Assembly: GCF_902167145.1 (NCBI RefSeq)
Contig: NC_050098.1
Location: forward strand, 113,808,207 to 113,872,206
Direction of reading: 5' to 3'
Source of the DNA: Zea mays
Lineage: Eukaryota > Streptophyta > Magnoliopsida > Poales > Poaceae
Length of the DNA: 64,000 nucleotides
In this document: positions 19,874 to 33,163 of the stretch, piece by piece
Layout: each line of letters starts with the position of its first letter
How positions within the stretch are numbered: the stretch's first letter is position 1
The notes under the pieces: model-generated
Told to the model about the DNA's origin: nothing
The model's input: the letters and a program-made list of their open reading frames with translations, nothing else
Database searches by the model: none
Made by a program: the position numbers and the translations under genes

Positions 19874-20725
19874 GTAGTTAACGTTTTCGATCTCGTTTCC
19901 GAGGAAAAATATTAAAATGAAAATGGTTTTAGTGTTTACCGGTCGTTTCCGACCGTTTTCACCCATACCTCTGAGCCACAATAATCTAGGTGAAGGGTGG
20001 CTCTGCCTTACAATTCCGTCTCGCCCGATCCCAGAGCCACAAGGGTACGAGGGAAAAGCGATTTGTGCTCAAGTCCCTACTTCGCTCGACTCCTGACTTC
20101 AAACGACAAGGATCTCAGGGCCCAAAAACTTTGTCTTAGAACTCCGTTCCGCCTGATACAGGGGTCAGACGCTTCGTCCGACCATACAGATCCAGAACTC
20201 ACAGGATCGTACCACAATGATCACTTCAGTCATGAGGACATACAATTTGGTGTGTCCTCTACAGCCGGTCAATAGAGACCGGATTGGGCTTAACCCAACT
20301 AATCGGCTCTTTAATTAGGCCCTTGATTCGGAGGGCCCACGCTAACTCGGTTGGAGCCCCCAATCACACGATGCTATATATAAAGGATTAAGGGTTGCAG
20401 GAAAAACTAACGCTAGTACGTCGCCCCGAAACCCTAATCCCCATAGAGGTCCCATCGTCTAGCGTCAGAGTGTCTGGATCAGCGACAACCTATAGCAGCT
20501 CGGATCTCGGTGCCTGCTGTTCCTCTATAGGGCAAAAGAGGTGATGCCGAGGATAGCGACAACTTTCCACGACCACCTCGCAAGACACATCAACAACATC
20601 AACGAAGGTATGTTTCTGTATTCCTCTCAGTAGAACAAATCTACTCGTCATCGAGGATTTGACTAGTTTACAGATTGGTATTCTTGGGGCTTAAGAATCG
20701 ATCCTAGGCACCATAGAATCTAACA

Positions 20726-21002
20726 ATGGTATCAGAGGCACCCTAAGACCCCTAGATCTCCTAATCCGCATTCGATATTTGAGATCACAGAAAGGTCTCG
20801 GATCAATGTGATTGAACTCAATTTTTTATTCATCGTCGTTCATGACCCGAGAACAAAAAAGATTGATTAGATCAAGAAATGAGAAAGAGGTCGTTGCTCT
20901 CGGGTTAGGGTTTTACCTAACCCCTAGTAAGAGATAGAGTGTCTCGGCCTTCAAACCAGAGAACACACATCCATCTAGGGTTAGGGTTTTATGACCTAAC
21001 CC
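20726..21002 (+). other. Primer site and leader after the LTR, unit A copy
   Basis: TGGTATCAGAGGCA at 20727-20740 is the primer site. It is followed by a leader shared with unit B up to about 21002, with two GGGTTAGGGTTTTA segments close to the plant telomere-type motif. After 21002 the two units no longer align. No coding frame is seen. Confidence 0.6.
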
Positions 21003-23442
<2,440 letters not shown>

Positions 23443-24560
23443 GTGACATATCTGTGACGCATCAAGTTTTAGAAGTTTTGAAGTGATGGATATGTTGTTG
23501 TTTGGTGAACACAGGGTGTTCCACCATCGGACAACTACCCTTACAGTTGAGGAATACTTCCCTACCATCATTTCGAGCTTCAAAAGTTCAACGACTCATT
23601 CATGGAGCAATACGAGGGCTACTCCAGGACGTGGTGTGAACATGAAAAATGATAGTCAACATTGGTACTTCATGATGTGAATATAATAATTTATGTGTCG
23701 TCGCAACGCACGAGTATTAAACTTGTTAGTTATAAAGTTAATGTGCGATCAGACATAGAGGTCTTGTTTCACTTATTATTATACAACTTTACAAAGAGAG
23801 CATATAGTATACGAAAACATGGATAGATCTGTAATCTCTTCTTATTACAAAGAAGAATGTGTGTATATTTGTCAAAGTGGTACTTTCGATAGAGCTCATA
23901 TCTTTTAGGGGTTTTTTCATCACTCACCGCACGATAAACTCATGCCCATTAAAACTTTAAAAATCTAGTGAGGAAAAAAAAGAAATAGTATATAGTACTT
24001 TTAGATGTATTGCACTTGTTGTCTCGTTAAAAAACATTCGTGTCTTCGTGATAATAGCAACCTTTAGGATTTTAAGATTGATATTTTGGATATGAACCTG
24101 GACTTGTCGTTAGATGTATCTTTTTCTAAACCTTGCAGGTCTCTCATACATTTCATACCAATACGTTAGATGTATCTTCTTTAGGTAGATTGTCACAAAA
24201 TTTGACTTGCACCATGCATTACAAAATTTTGACTTATGAGAATCTTTTTTGCTAGTCACACCATGATTAACTCTTTAATCATATTGGTATAGCCATACAC
24301 TTTCGTAATCCGAACATCACACGACTGCTCCACGAGTTAATATGCACTGCAACGTTCTTCAATCTTCAATGCCAATTACACTGGAGCAATCCTCACTACA
24401 AGAAATGATGTGTTTTTTCTCTAGTGTTTGACTTAGATTTAATCTCGCCATATGTAATTTATCAATGGTTTAGTTAGCAGTTGCTTTAGGAATTAGTTTA
24501 ATTTTTAAAGTTACAATTATATAACAAATGCTAGCTGCTAGTCGGGAGAAAACCTGCTAA

Positions 24561-24687
24561 GGAGGTGTTTGTTTGTGACTGTAATCTGCCCAGATTATAT
24601 AATCCAACAAATTTTGATCTCACACTTCGTTCAAAATTTATTAGATTATACAATCTATACATATTATAATCCTAAACAAACATCCCC
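24561..24687. mobile_element. Tourist-like MITE, copy in unit B
   Basis: 127 bp, starting GGAGGTGTTTGTTTGTGACT and ending AATCCTAAACAAACATCCCC, flanked by TAA (24558-24560, 24688-24690). It is the same insertion as 4038-4163, with more terminal-repeat mismatches. Confidence 0.85.
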
Positions 24688-24900
24688 TAATTCTAAATGG
24701 TGAGAGTAAATAACACCGTCTAATAACTTTTTATCACCTAAATTGTTTATCTTGAGCTATTAATTAAACCATTAGTTAAGTTTTTTCTCTTGGTCGAATA
24801 GAGCTAAGCTAACTATTAGCTCATAGGATCCAGGCATTGGTTTAATTTCACCCACTATGATTAAGTACTAGTAATTACAATACTATATTTGTCACCATAA

Positions 24901-25110
24901 ACTTGGAAGAAATTAGTTGCTACTAGAAAGTAGATCCAAACCTGGAAGAAATTAATTTCTACTAGAAAGTAGATCATGTCTGCTACCAGACGTTGTTTTA
25001 TACTCCACTATAAACCCCGTACTTGTTACTGCAAAATTGGAAGAAATTAGTTGCTACTAGAAAGTAGATAATTTCTGCCACCAGATATTGATTTATACCC
25101 TAGTATCAAT
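24901..25110 (+). promoter_or_regulatory. Repeated upstream region of MEG-like gene B
   Basis: The same three modules as in gene A (GGAAGAAATTANTTNCTACTAGAAAGTAGAT at about 24904, 24942 and 25038). It has a short deletion (ATCAACC lost) before the third module. Conservation of the module count supports a role, but recent duplication alone would also explain it. Confidence 0.5.
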
Positions 25111-25171
25111 CTCTACTAGCCTTGCTTCCGTCATTTGTTGCTAGATATAAATGGTTTTTCACATATATGAG

Positions 25172-25182
25172 TGTATATATAT
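25172..25182 (+). promoter_or_regulatory. TATA box of MEG-like gene B
   Basis: GTGTATATATATGAACC, about 80 bp before the ATG at 25261. Between TATA box and ATG copy B lacks a few bases present in A (CATTATATT near 4683). Confidence 0.7.
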
Positions 25183-25260
25183 GAACCTTGCAGCAAGCAT
25201 TCGGTAGTCAAACAAAGCCCTATAGACATCGATCTCTGATTTGAGGAAAAAAATCCTTAT

Positions 25261-25658
25261 ATGGCGAGAATTACAATGGAAGCAAGCAAGGCCGTCCTGC
25301 TCTTGATGGTGATCCTAGGAAGTTTGATGATTCCTGCATACTGTAAGTGCACATCGGCAACCATGCGCATTTGAATCAAGTTACTTATTATACAGTTTCT
25401 TACTAGTAGTAAATATAAATTGTTCTCATAATGTCAATAACCTTAACTTACTGTAAAAACAGTAACTGAATGCCCTTATTGCATGCAGCTCGGAACGTTG
25501 TTCGTTTCTGCAAATGCGAGAAACGGGCCTGCAAAAAGGGAGCAATATCCGAAGGTGTTTGCTACTGCTGTCCAGGCGGCAGTTGTTATTCGACGGTCCT
25601 AGATTGTTCAACAGCTTGCCGGTGCAACAAGCTTTCACATGCCCTCCATTTCGAATAG
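25261..25658 (+). CDS. MEG-like secreted cysteine-rich peptide, copy B (2 exons)
   Basis: Exon 1 is 25261-25342, the intron 25343-25488, and exon 2 25489-25658; 83 residues, intact. The signal peptide is identical to copy A. In the mature part all ten cysteines, the CYCCPGG motif and the YST motif are kept, but ten residues differ: Q40R, I64V, Q65L, A68S, P69T, S70A, K72R, S74N, P80L and K83E. No codon in exon 2 differs silently; exon 1 has one silent change. The intron differs at about three positions in 146. Nine of the ten changes fall in the last 20 residues and the 3' flank is also more divergent there. This fits diversifying selection on the C-terminal face of a secreted peptide, or a gene-conversion border. 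Family assignment is as for copy A. Confidence 0.8.
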
Positions 25659-25812
25659 CAAGGGGATTCATCCCTATGTATCCCCTCGTGATACCTTAAT
25701 CACCAAATCAATCCTAAATGTAATAGACAGTGAATCAATCCTGTGATTTATTGCAGAGACAATAAAAAGCGGTGGCGGTTGTTGATGTTTGATATAAATG
25801 TAAATGCGACTA

Positions 25813-26581
25813 TGTCTCACCCGCCGACCCACAATAATCTAGGTGAAGGGTGGCTCTGCCTTACAATTCCGTCTCGCCCGATCCAAGAGCCACAAGGGTA
25901 CGAGGGAAAAGCGAGTTGTCCTCAAGTCGCTACATCGCTCGACTCCCGACTTCAATCGACAAGGATCTCGGGGCCTAAAAACTTCATCTTAGAACTTCGT
26001 CCCACCCGATCCAGGGGTAAGATGCTTCGTCCGGCCATACAGATCTGGAATTCACAGGACCCTACCACAATGATCACTTTAGTCATGAGGACGTACCGTT
26101 GGGTGTGTCCTCTACAGCCGGTCAATAGAGACCAGATTGGGCTTAACCCAACTAATCGGCTCTTTAATCGGGCCCTTGATTCGGAGGGCCCACGCTAACC
26201 TCGGTTGGAGCCCCCGGTCACACGACGCTATATATAAAGGAATAAGGGGTCGCAGGAAAAACTAATGCTAATACCTTGCCCCAAAACCCTAATCCCCATA
26301 GAGGTCCCATCGTCTAAGCGTCAGAATGTGTGGAAGAGTGACAACCCACATCGGCTCTGATCCCGATGCCTGTTGTTCCTCTGTAGGGCAACAGAGGTGA
26401 CGCCGACGACTGCGACAACTCTCCACAACCACCTCGTAGGACGCGTCAACAACAGTAACGAAGGTATGTTTCCCTATTTCTCTCAGTAGAACAGAACTAC
26501 TCGTCATCGAGGATTTTCCTAGTTTATGGATTGGTATTCTAGGGGTCTAGGAATCGATCCTAGGCACCATAGAATCTAACA
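25813..26581 (+). repeat. LTR with iMet primer site, unit B copy (uninterrupted)
   Basis: 769 bp, starting TGTCTCACCC and ending GAATCTAACA, with a TATA box GCTATATATAAAGG at 26228-26241. It is followed by A and TGGTATCAGAGGCACC (26583). It lies only about 150 bp after the stop codon of MEG-like gene B. No partner LTR or coding part was found. Confidence 0.6.
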
Positions 26582-26582
26582 A

Positions 26583-26596
26583 TGGTATCAGAGGCA
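26583..26596 (+). other. tRNA-iMet-type primer binding site
   Basis: TGGTATCAGAGGCA directly after the LTR end fits the 3' end of initiator methionine tRNA except near its last positions. It fixes the LTR as a 5' LTR in plus orientation. The leader that follows (to about 26877) has two GGGTTAGGGTTTTA segments. Confidence 0.65.
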
Positions 26597-26881
26597 CCCT
26601 AAGACCCCTAGATCTCTTAATCCACATTCGGTTTTTGAGATTACAGAAAGGTCTCGGATCAATGTGATCGAACTCAATTTTTTATTCATCATCGTTCATC
26701 ACCCGAGAACAGAAAAGACAGATTATACCAAGAAATGAGAAAGAGGTCATTGCTCTCGGGTTAGGGTTTTACCTGACCCTAATTTGAGTTTCGGCCACAA
26801 TAAGAGACATAGAGTGCACGACCTCAAACCATAGAACACACAACGGTCTAGGGTTAGGGTTTTATGACCTAACCCTAATTG

Positions 26882-27402
26882 GTTCATCCATCAACAGGGA
26901 TCGTGCTAAACGCTCGGGATCTTTTGATCCACGACCAAAATCAAGAGAGAGCAGAGAGTAAAGAACACATAAGATATTAGGGTTATAAAAATCCTAATTG
27001 TTTTCCTCAAAAAATAAACTTACCGGATCGAGTGCATTGAGCACTGCCAAGCATCCGCAGGTTTCAGAATCACATACGTCACAGAAAATCGCGCAAGGAA
27101 TCGGGATCGAAGTGCATAGGCACTGCCCATAACATTCGTGGATCGGATCTCGGTCAAAAACACAAAGAAATAATAGAAAACCGTGCATATGGCTGGATCC
27201 ACGCCGAAACAACATTCAAAACTCAATCCCCAAACTTTAAATGATATCCATTTCATACATTCATACATCACAGAGTGGCATCGAGTTTTTGGGCTAGAAC
27301 CTGGTTCATGAGTTCACAGACACGACCAAGATGGTCGTAGTTCTTACCTCACCACGAGTTCACGACAAGGTACAACATCGAAGACGCCCAACTTTGGTCG
27401 AA
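26882..27402. other. Unassigned DNA left of the Reina insertion
   Basis: No credible reading frame. Together with 55363-55746 this was one stretch before the Reina-like element inserted. Read on minus, the join gives GGCAAG|GTAAGTTCGACC, a good splice-donor sequence, and a second AGGTAAG occurs near 27345. It may be an intron of a minus-strand gene or gene fragment whose promoter is at about 55660. Confidence 0.35.
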
Positions 27403-27407
27403 CTTAC

Positions 27408-27636
27408 TGTTAGGGTACCGGCATCGGTGGAGACCGAGTTTGAGGAAGGAGACGATACAATACTATTATCCGTAGCGTATTTCATACAACCTCCATATTT
27501 CTTACAATGTCATCCCTTAAGTACTCACACCCATTGGGCTTCTTCCGTCGCCGGCCCAACACCGGAGCTTCCAGCAGAGGTGTCTCTGCTGCTGCGGTGT
27601 AGTCTTTGTGTTCCCTGTCAGCCTGAGTGCTGACAT
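27408..27636 (-). repeat. 3' LTR (left) of the Reina-like element
   Basis: In element direction it begins TGTCAGCACTCAGGCTGACA and ends GGTACCCTAACA. It lacks 22 bp present in the right LTR, a loss between CATT repeats. The polypurine tract GGAGAAGAGGA lies beside it at 27637-27647. Confidence 0.9.
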
Positions 27637-28803
27637 CCTCTTCTCCTTGCGAAGTCGCTTGCCCCCAAGCGGGTGCTCGAGGAAATTGTTGACGAAGGGC
27701 TACTGCGTCTTCCCAAGTAGCAAGAGCATCATCAAAGCCAGACCACTGGACTTGGACATGTTCCATCGACGAGCCCCCACGGGTGATGGTTCTTGTAGCA
27801 AGCACCTGGGTAGGAATCTGGAGATGCACAGAAGCGGACGGTAAAGTGGTACTCACTTTGTGTTTAGAAGTAATGGTGCACTTCAGCTGAGAAACATGAA
27901 TCACTGGGTGGATAGAAGCAGAACTTGGCAAATCCAGCTTGTAAGCGATCTTGCCAATGCGTTGAAGGATCCGAAAAGGCCCAAAATATTTGAACTGCAG
28001 CTTATGATTAGACTGAGGAGCGATAGAAGATTGTATATATGGCTAGAGTTTCAAGTAAACGAAATCGCCCTCAGCAAACTCGCGGTCAGAACGTGTCTTG
28101 TCGGCCTGCTGTTTCATGCGGTTGCGCGCCCGAAGTAGGTGCTGGTGGACCACATGAGACATCAACTCACGTTGCGATAGCCAAGTAGACAAATCTGAAT
28201 TTGAAATGGAATCCACAGGTTTGATGCCAAGTTGTCGGGGAGTGCGGCCATACAGAACCTCGAATGGTGAATGACCCAATGCTGAATGAAAGCATGTGTT
28301 GTACCAAAATTCTGCCAGATGGAGCCACTGATGCCATTTAGATGGACAAGTGTGCACGAAGCAGCAGAGAAATGTTTCCAAGCACTGGTTGACACGCTCC
28401 GTTTGTCCGTCAGACTGGGGATGATAAGCGGAACTCATACGCAGTTGTGTGCCGGCCATAGTGAATAATTCCTTCCAAAAGGTGCTGGTGAAAACACGAT
28501 CTCTATTTGAGATAATAGCCTCTGGTAGTCCATGCAATCTGTACACTGTTGACATGAATAAATGTGCAACCTTGGAGGCTGTATAAGGATGAGCTAGAGG
28601 AATAAAATGACCATACTTAGAGAACTTGTTGACCACCATGAGTATGCAGTTATGCAGTCAGCACCATTGGATCTGGGCAAGGCTTCAATGAAATCCATAG
28701 AAATGACCTGCCATGCTTGATCTAGAATAGGTAATGCTTGCAGCAACCTAGGGTACTTAGCTCGGTCGGGCTTCGACTGTTGGCATATGGAACAGGAAGC
28801 CAC
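27637..28803 (-). pseudogene. Integrase and chromodomain of the Reina-like element, broken
   Basis: From right to left on minus: the zinc-binding CSICQQSKPDRA, the core with SMDFIEALPRS, then VVNKFSKYGHFIPLAHPYTA and SAYHPQSDGQTERVNQCLE (catalytic Glu), then GDFVYLKL. A chromodomain follows: VQVQWSGFDDALATWEDAVAL. Chromodomains at the C-terminus of integrase direct insertion to marked chromatin. The frame after the chromodomain runs on through the polypurine tract and into the left LTR (stop at 27482). Breaks: a shift near 28650 in the core, the catalytic second Asp altered (ISNRDRVF), and stops between 27931 and 28043. Confidence 0.88.
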
Positions 28804-29353
28804 ATATTATTTGATATAAGACTTCATTTTGGGCCAAGCAAACAGCTGGTGTACCCGTCAGTAAGTGACTAGGAACCCGGAATGACCCTCGATAGCACTG
28901 TCGTGCCTTGTGGAAACAATCTTCAATTGTAGGGGAGGGTTAGCACCCACCCAGATGCGCCCTTTGTATCTGATAAGTCTAGCTTTAAGTTGGAAAGGAT
29001 TTTCTAGGTCTTGGTGGAGTGTGAGTTCAGCAATAAGCTGCTGAGTGTACGGATCCGCCTCATAGCCTTATGTTACTTCCGACAGCCAAACTGGAGTGTC
29101 TGAGGAAATGTGATAAAAATCTAGAGTATCCGATGGTCGCCGTGAAAGGGCATCAGCAGCTCTGTTCTCAACACCTTTTTTATAAATCACCTTGTATTGG
29201 AGCCTTAATAGCTTGGTGAAGACTTTACGCTGCCAATAGGTGTTCAGTTTCTACTCGGTCAGATGGGCCAAGCTTCGATTATCCGTTTATATGATGAACT
29301 CATCGTGCTGAAGATATGCCCTCCACTGGTCGACTGCCATCAATATCGCTAGG
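28804..29353 (-). pseudogene. C-terminal RNase H and linker of the Reina-like element, decayed
   Basis: Traces such as TDNRSLAHLTE, VENRAADALSRRP and the integrase HHCC neighbourhood can be read on minus, with several stops. The region ends at the insertion point of the Tat element (CTAGG, 29349-29353); the missing N-terminal half is at 51884-52131. Confidence 0.7.
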
Positions 29354-29962
29354 TGTTGGGGACTTGTTCTCGAATGCTTTCAGATAAGAACAAGGCAACA
29401 CAAAGTATTAATGGTTAAAGACCTTCGTCCTTCGAAGCATTATCTCCCTTAGGATATAATGATCTTCAGACGAAGGTTATGATGGGCGTACCTTCATCAT
29501 CTCAATAATATTATAATAATGAAAGTAGAAGCATATGAAACATGAAAAATAACATGAATAATCATAATCATATGACATTATTAAGATACTTTTATTATGA
29601 ATAAATATGGACAATATCGAATTACATTTGTACCTTCGGCTTGACAGAAGGTGAAAATCCAGGTGACGTGCGAGTGAATACAAGTCAACGTGAACAGTAC
29701 GGGGGTATTATTCATCTATTTATAGGCACAGGGCGCAGCCTGTGTGAAATTACATTCATACCCTTTACAATCAATTACAATCATGACACAAACTATCATG
29801 GGTCAATCTGTCTTTTCATCTTTAAGTCGGTGCAACCCTCCGTCACAAGGCGTGTCACTATGCCGAAGCTCCCCGGATGGTAGCTTCGGCTTTGCTTCTG
29901 TGTTGATATTCCGAAGGTGTTTCTTCTTATAGGACCTTCGGCGACGAAGCAGACCCCCAAAA
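29354..29962 (-). repeat. 3' LTR (left) of the gag-less Tat element
   Basis: 609 bp. The outer end TGTTGGGGAC is intact; the inner end reads CCCCCAAAA where the other LTR has CCCCCAACA, so the terminal CA dinucleotide is mutated. The polypurine tract (minus GAAGGGGCTAC) is at 29963-29973. Confidence 0.9.
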
Positions 29963-30221
29963 GTAGCCCCTTCACGGTGCCAGATCATTTTTCGTAACGA
30001 GCTCGACCCGTGAAAAATTCTCTTAGGTCCGAAAAACACCTTCCCTGAGCTCGTTGTCGAGAAACGATTAAATATTCCGAGTGTGAGGTGGTCCCACCAT
30101 ACGTCGGGTATGCGCGATCTGGTGATTCACCTTCTCACGCACTGTGGTCCATCGTTCAGTGGTTGCGGGCGACTGTTCAACGGGTGCGAGCGGCTTGACG
30201 ATTTACCTTCCCACCTGCAGC

Positions 30222-30231
30222 ACTATATAAA
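30222..30231 (+). promoter_or_regulatory. TATA box of the antisense gene
   Basis: ACTATATAAACAG is a canonical plant TATA box about 200 bp before the ATG at 30433, with a CTTCG/CCGAAG-rich leader of about 175 bases in between. It points against gag-pol. Confidence 0.65.
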
Positions 30232-30432
30232 CAGACGGGTAGATGTGAAGTTACCACGGCATTTATTACTATTGCGCTGTTGTGCTGCTGAAAAATTTTA
30301 CCATAGCCGAAGCTTATTCATCGTATTCTCAATCAGAGCATCGTCTTGTTTTAGCTTCGTCATAAGAGGGAGCTTCGGCAAAATTGCAAAAAGTCATCAA
30401 CTTCGTCAAAACTGTGAGAAATTCAGTATCAA

Positions 30433-33163
30433 ATGGCCATGGTGCGTTCAACAGCTAGAGTTACGCGCGACGAAGAGGAGGCTGAAGCTACTGAGACTGC
30501 CCCAATCTCCAAAGTAATGAGGCAATCGGGACTGATTGTGACAGAGGGTGCTTCTGCGAAAGGTGCACCTGCTGCCGAAGCTGAACAGGCTGACATTGAT
30601 GAGGGTGATGGTGATGAAGAAGAGATAGATTATAACACCGTCATACCATCCAAGCGCAACAACTTGGATTTTGGAAAGTCTACTGTCTCTGAGGCTGATA
30701 TGCCCATGATGATAAAGCTAGGCTACTTCGTGGAAGCCAAGAAGAAGCTGATTCGTTTTGGCGGGGAAGAAACCACTCCGAAGCCAGAAGATGATGAAGT
30801 GGTAGTTTTCAGAGGTTTCTTCAAAGCAGGATTGAGGTTTCCTTTGCACGAAATGATTGGGGATGTTTTGGGAGATTTCAAAATTTATCTTCATCAGCTG
30901 ACCCCTAACGCCATCGTTAGGCTCAGCGTCTTTATCTAGGCTCTCTGAAGCCAAGGTGTGGACCCACTTGCCGAAGCCTTCTGTCGGGTGCACGAGCTTC
31001 ATTATCAGACGAAGGCTAGAGAAGATGGGCTACACGAGAATTTCGGTTGTTACAACTTTGCTGACCGCAAAGATATGAAGACTCCGGTGATCAGCTATCG
31101 TACCAAATGGCCAACCGGCTGGAAGAATGAGTGGTTTTATGTTAAGGTTGATGAGAAAAAGGAGAAGCTAGTTCAGAGCCCACTAGACCTAACCTTCGGG
31201 TTAACTAGGCCCCTGTGCGACATGCTAAAGGGGTCACCATGCCGAGAAGCTGTGGGCGAATTCTGAGTTGTGTCTGAGCATATCGGTACTAGAGATTTGG
31301 TGCAGGAATACTTAGCCAATAGAGTATTTCCAATGTTAAAGGAATGGAATATGCCGAAGCTTAAAGGAGAAAAGAAAAAGAATGAACTTCTTCGACTGCC
31401 CTATCACTTCAAGTTCAAGAAACATTTCAAAGAGCCTTGCCAAGAATGGTTGGAAATGATTGAAGCTATGTGCAATGAAATTTTGGGCAACTATACTAAG
31501 AAAGAAGATCAATTGATGACCACGGCCTTCGGCACTCGACCGAAACGAAGGTTGAACCGAGTAATGGATGCCCTGAAATTTGAATACCCTGACTATGAAC
31601 GGTTAAGCAAGGGTGCCGAAGGACCTAAGCGAAAAAGGGTTGTTAGTGTTATGAAGAGGCAAGCTGCTAGAATGATAGAAGAAGATGATAAAGCTCTGAA
31701 AAAGAAAAAATCCAGCCCTGAGCCGAAGGTGGCTGTTCCGAAGAAGAGAAAAGCTGCAGCTGCAAAGCAAAAAACAATTGATATAGAGGAAGAAATTCCT
31801 TCAACGCCTCCTGCTGCTGACGTGGAGGAAATTTTAAAGGTAATGACCGAATCTTTACCTCTCAAGCTAAGTCCACTAGGGCCACAACTGATGAAGCTTT
31901 TACAGAAGAAGGAGGAGCCTGCGGCAATCAAGAAGCCTACTGAGAAAAGGTGGAGGATTATTACTATTATTGATGCTATTGAAGAAACGCCATCGTCGGC
32001 TCCAGCGTCAAAAACACCAGCTGTCGAAGCTGCTCCGACCGAAGCTACAACTGCCGAAGCTGCGGTGGCCGAAGCCACAAATCTTGAGAGCGTATTTTCT
32101 GATATTGATAAGATGATTTTGGATATGGCCACGGAAGAAACTGCTACAGCTGCCGTAGAGACTCTGGCCCCAGCGCCCGGGAAAGAGAAGGGGAAAGAAA
32201 AGGAGATTGCCGAAGATACTTCAAAGGAAAAGGATTTTAATTTTCAAAACATACTTGGGCAACAACTGTCTAAGGCTGAGAAGGAAGAGCTGAGGGATTA
32301 TGCAATATCATGCGGCTATGAACCAGGAGCATTGCTCTTCGGTGGCGTTGACGAAGAGAGCTTAGGATGTCTCTGGGATCGGACTGGAGCGAAGGTTGTT
32401 AGCACTCTATCGAAGAGTGTTGGCTTTTTGAAGCTTGAGGCCGACCTCAGTAGATACCGGCGGCAACATATCTCCGACAACTTGTTTTATTCTAATTTTA
32501 AGGTAAAGTTCTTATCTTAACTTTTTATTGTTTTCTAGATGAAGGTTACTTCTGATGAAGGTTGAAACTGAAGTCTACTAATGAAGAACTTTTTATTGCT
32601 TTTTTCAGAGTCTACTACTAAGTAAAACCTTGAGGATGCAACAAGACCTCGAGGACAAGAAAAATGAGATTATAATTGAGGGCTTAGAGGGCAAGATTAA
32701 AGATCACGAAGCTGCTTTAGAGAAGAAGGATTTCGTGATTCAAACAATGGAGGGTTCACTGGCAGAAGCCCATGTCGAGATTGCTAGATTAAACAGCGAA
32801 CTCTCCACAAAATCAAAAAGCTTCGAACAAGAGAAGAAGGATTTTGATGCAAAGCTTGAAGCTGAAGTTGTAAAGAGTTCGAACTTGCAAAAGTCATTGA
32901 AGGAACTTCAAGATAAATGTTTGAACTTTGGCAACAGTTGTGTGCAACGACTGAAGCAGGTCTTCAACTCTGTTGGAGCCAGTTCTGAAAAGTTTAAACC
33001 TTTAGCTGAAAACCTGCCAGGCATCTTTGATCATATTGAAGGTGAAGTTGATGCTTTTGATGAAGTCATAGCTGGGCATGGTGACTTCTGCGCTCTGCTA
33101 GCTTCTCGTGGCACAATTGTTGCTTTTATGAAGGCTGGTTGCACGCACGAATATTGTAAATAG
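30433..33163 (+). pseudogene. Spliced antisense gene with a 'putative gypsy type transposon' domain and coiled coil
   Basis: Exon 1 is 30433-32502, with a phase-0 intron 32503-32608 (AAG|GTAAAG ... TTTTTTCAG) and exon 2 32609-33163; about 874 residues if read through. Three in-frame stops break exon 1: TAG 30937, a TGA near 30945 and TGA 31264. Residues about 60-270 match the plant family annotated as putative gypsy type transposon (Pfam Transposase_28): FRGFFKAGLRFPLHEMIGDV, LHQLTPNAIVRLSVFI, WFYVKVDE. Then come a Lys-rich, nuclear-signal-like stretch (KALKKKKSSPEPKVAVPKKR), an Ala/Glu/Thr-rich region and, in exon 2, a long coiled coil (LEGKIKDHEAALEKKDF, LKELQDK). It runs against gag-pol from its own TATA box. 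Such antisense ORFs are known in Tat elements; their role is not known. The likely setting is the nucleus. Confidence 0.8.

Larger units (their letters stand above)
5306..19967. mobile_element. Non-autonomous hAT (Ac/Ds-like) element, split by a gypsy insertion
   Basis: The ends are TAGGTGTGAAAACG (5306) and CCGTTTTCACCCATA (ending 19967), imperfect terminal inverted repeats of the TAGGGNTGAAAACGG type seen in Ac/Ds relatives. Subterminal regions are full of ACCGTTTTCG and CGGTAAAC-type motifs, also an Ac-like trait. The 8 bp flanks, CCTACGAC and CCTCTGAG, match at 5 positions, as expected for an old target-site duplication. Unit B lacks the element at the same point (25820-25831). Without the inserted retrotransposon (6097-19873) and its 5 bp duplication the element is about 880 bp, with no transposase, so it needed one in trans. 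The rest of its sequence is AT-rich and non-coding. Confidence 0.75.
5286..20725 (+). mobile_element. LTR with tRNA-iMet primer site, unit A copy, interrupted by a hAT element
   Basis: Parts 5286-5305 and 19968-20725 together match the uninterrupted LTR in unit B (25813-26581). It starts TGTCTCACCC and ends GAATCTAACA, with a TATA box GCTATATATAAAGG at 20373-20386. It is followed by A and then TGGTATCAGAGGCA (20727-20740), which fits the 3' end of initiator methionine tRNA. No gag or pol frame follows in either unit, so the superfamily cannot be assigned; Copia is the usual user of TGGTATCAGAGC. The left border is chosen from the TG and is less certain than the right one. Confidence 0.6.
23443..26877 (+). 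repeat. Tandem duplication unit B
   Basis: Collinear with unit A (2928-5305 plus 19968-21002): intergenic DNA, Tourist MITE (24561-24687), repeated promoter, MEG-like gene B, and the LTR with its leader. It lacks the hAT and Tat insertions, so those came after the duplication. Between 23443 and 24557 there is no gene. Confidence 0.9.

Noticed and set aside
26583..26596. Possible tRNA-Met gene fragment
   Set aside because: Only the short primer-site complement is present, with no cloverleaf arms; it belongs to the LTR leader.
31593..32132. Minus-strand frame of 179 codons with Ser/Ala/Phe-rich product
   Set aside because: Shadow of the Lys/Ala/Glu-rich part of the antisense gene on plus.
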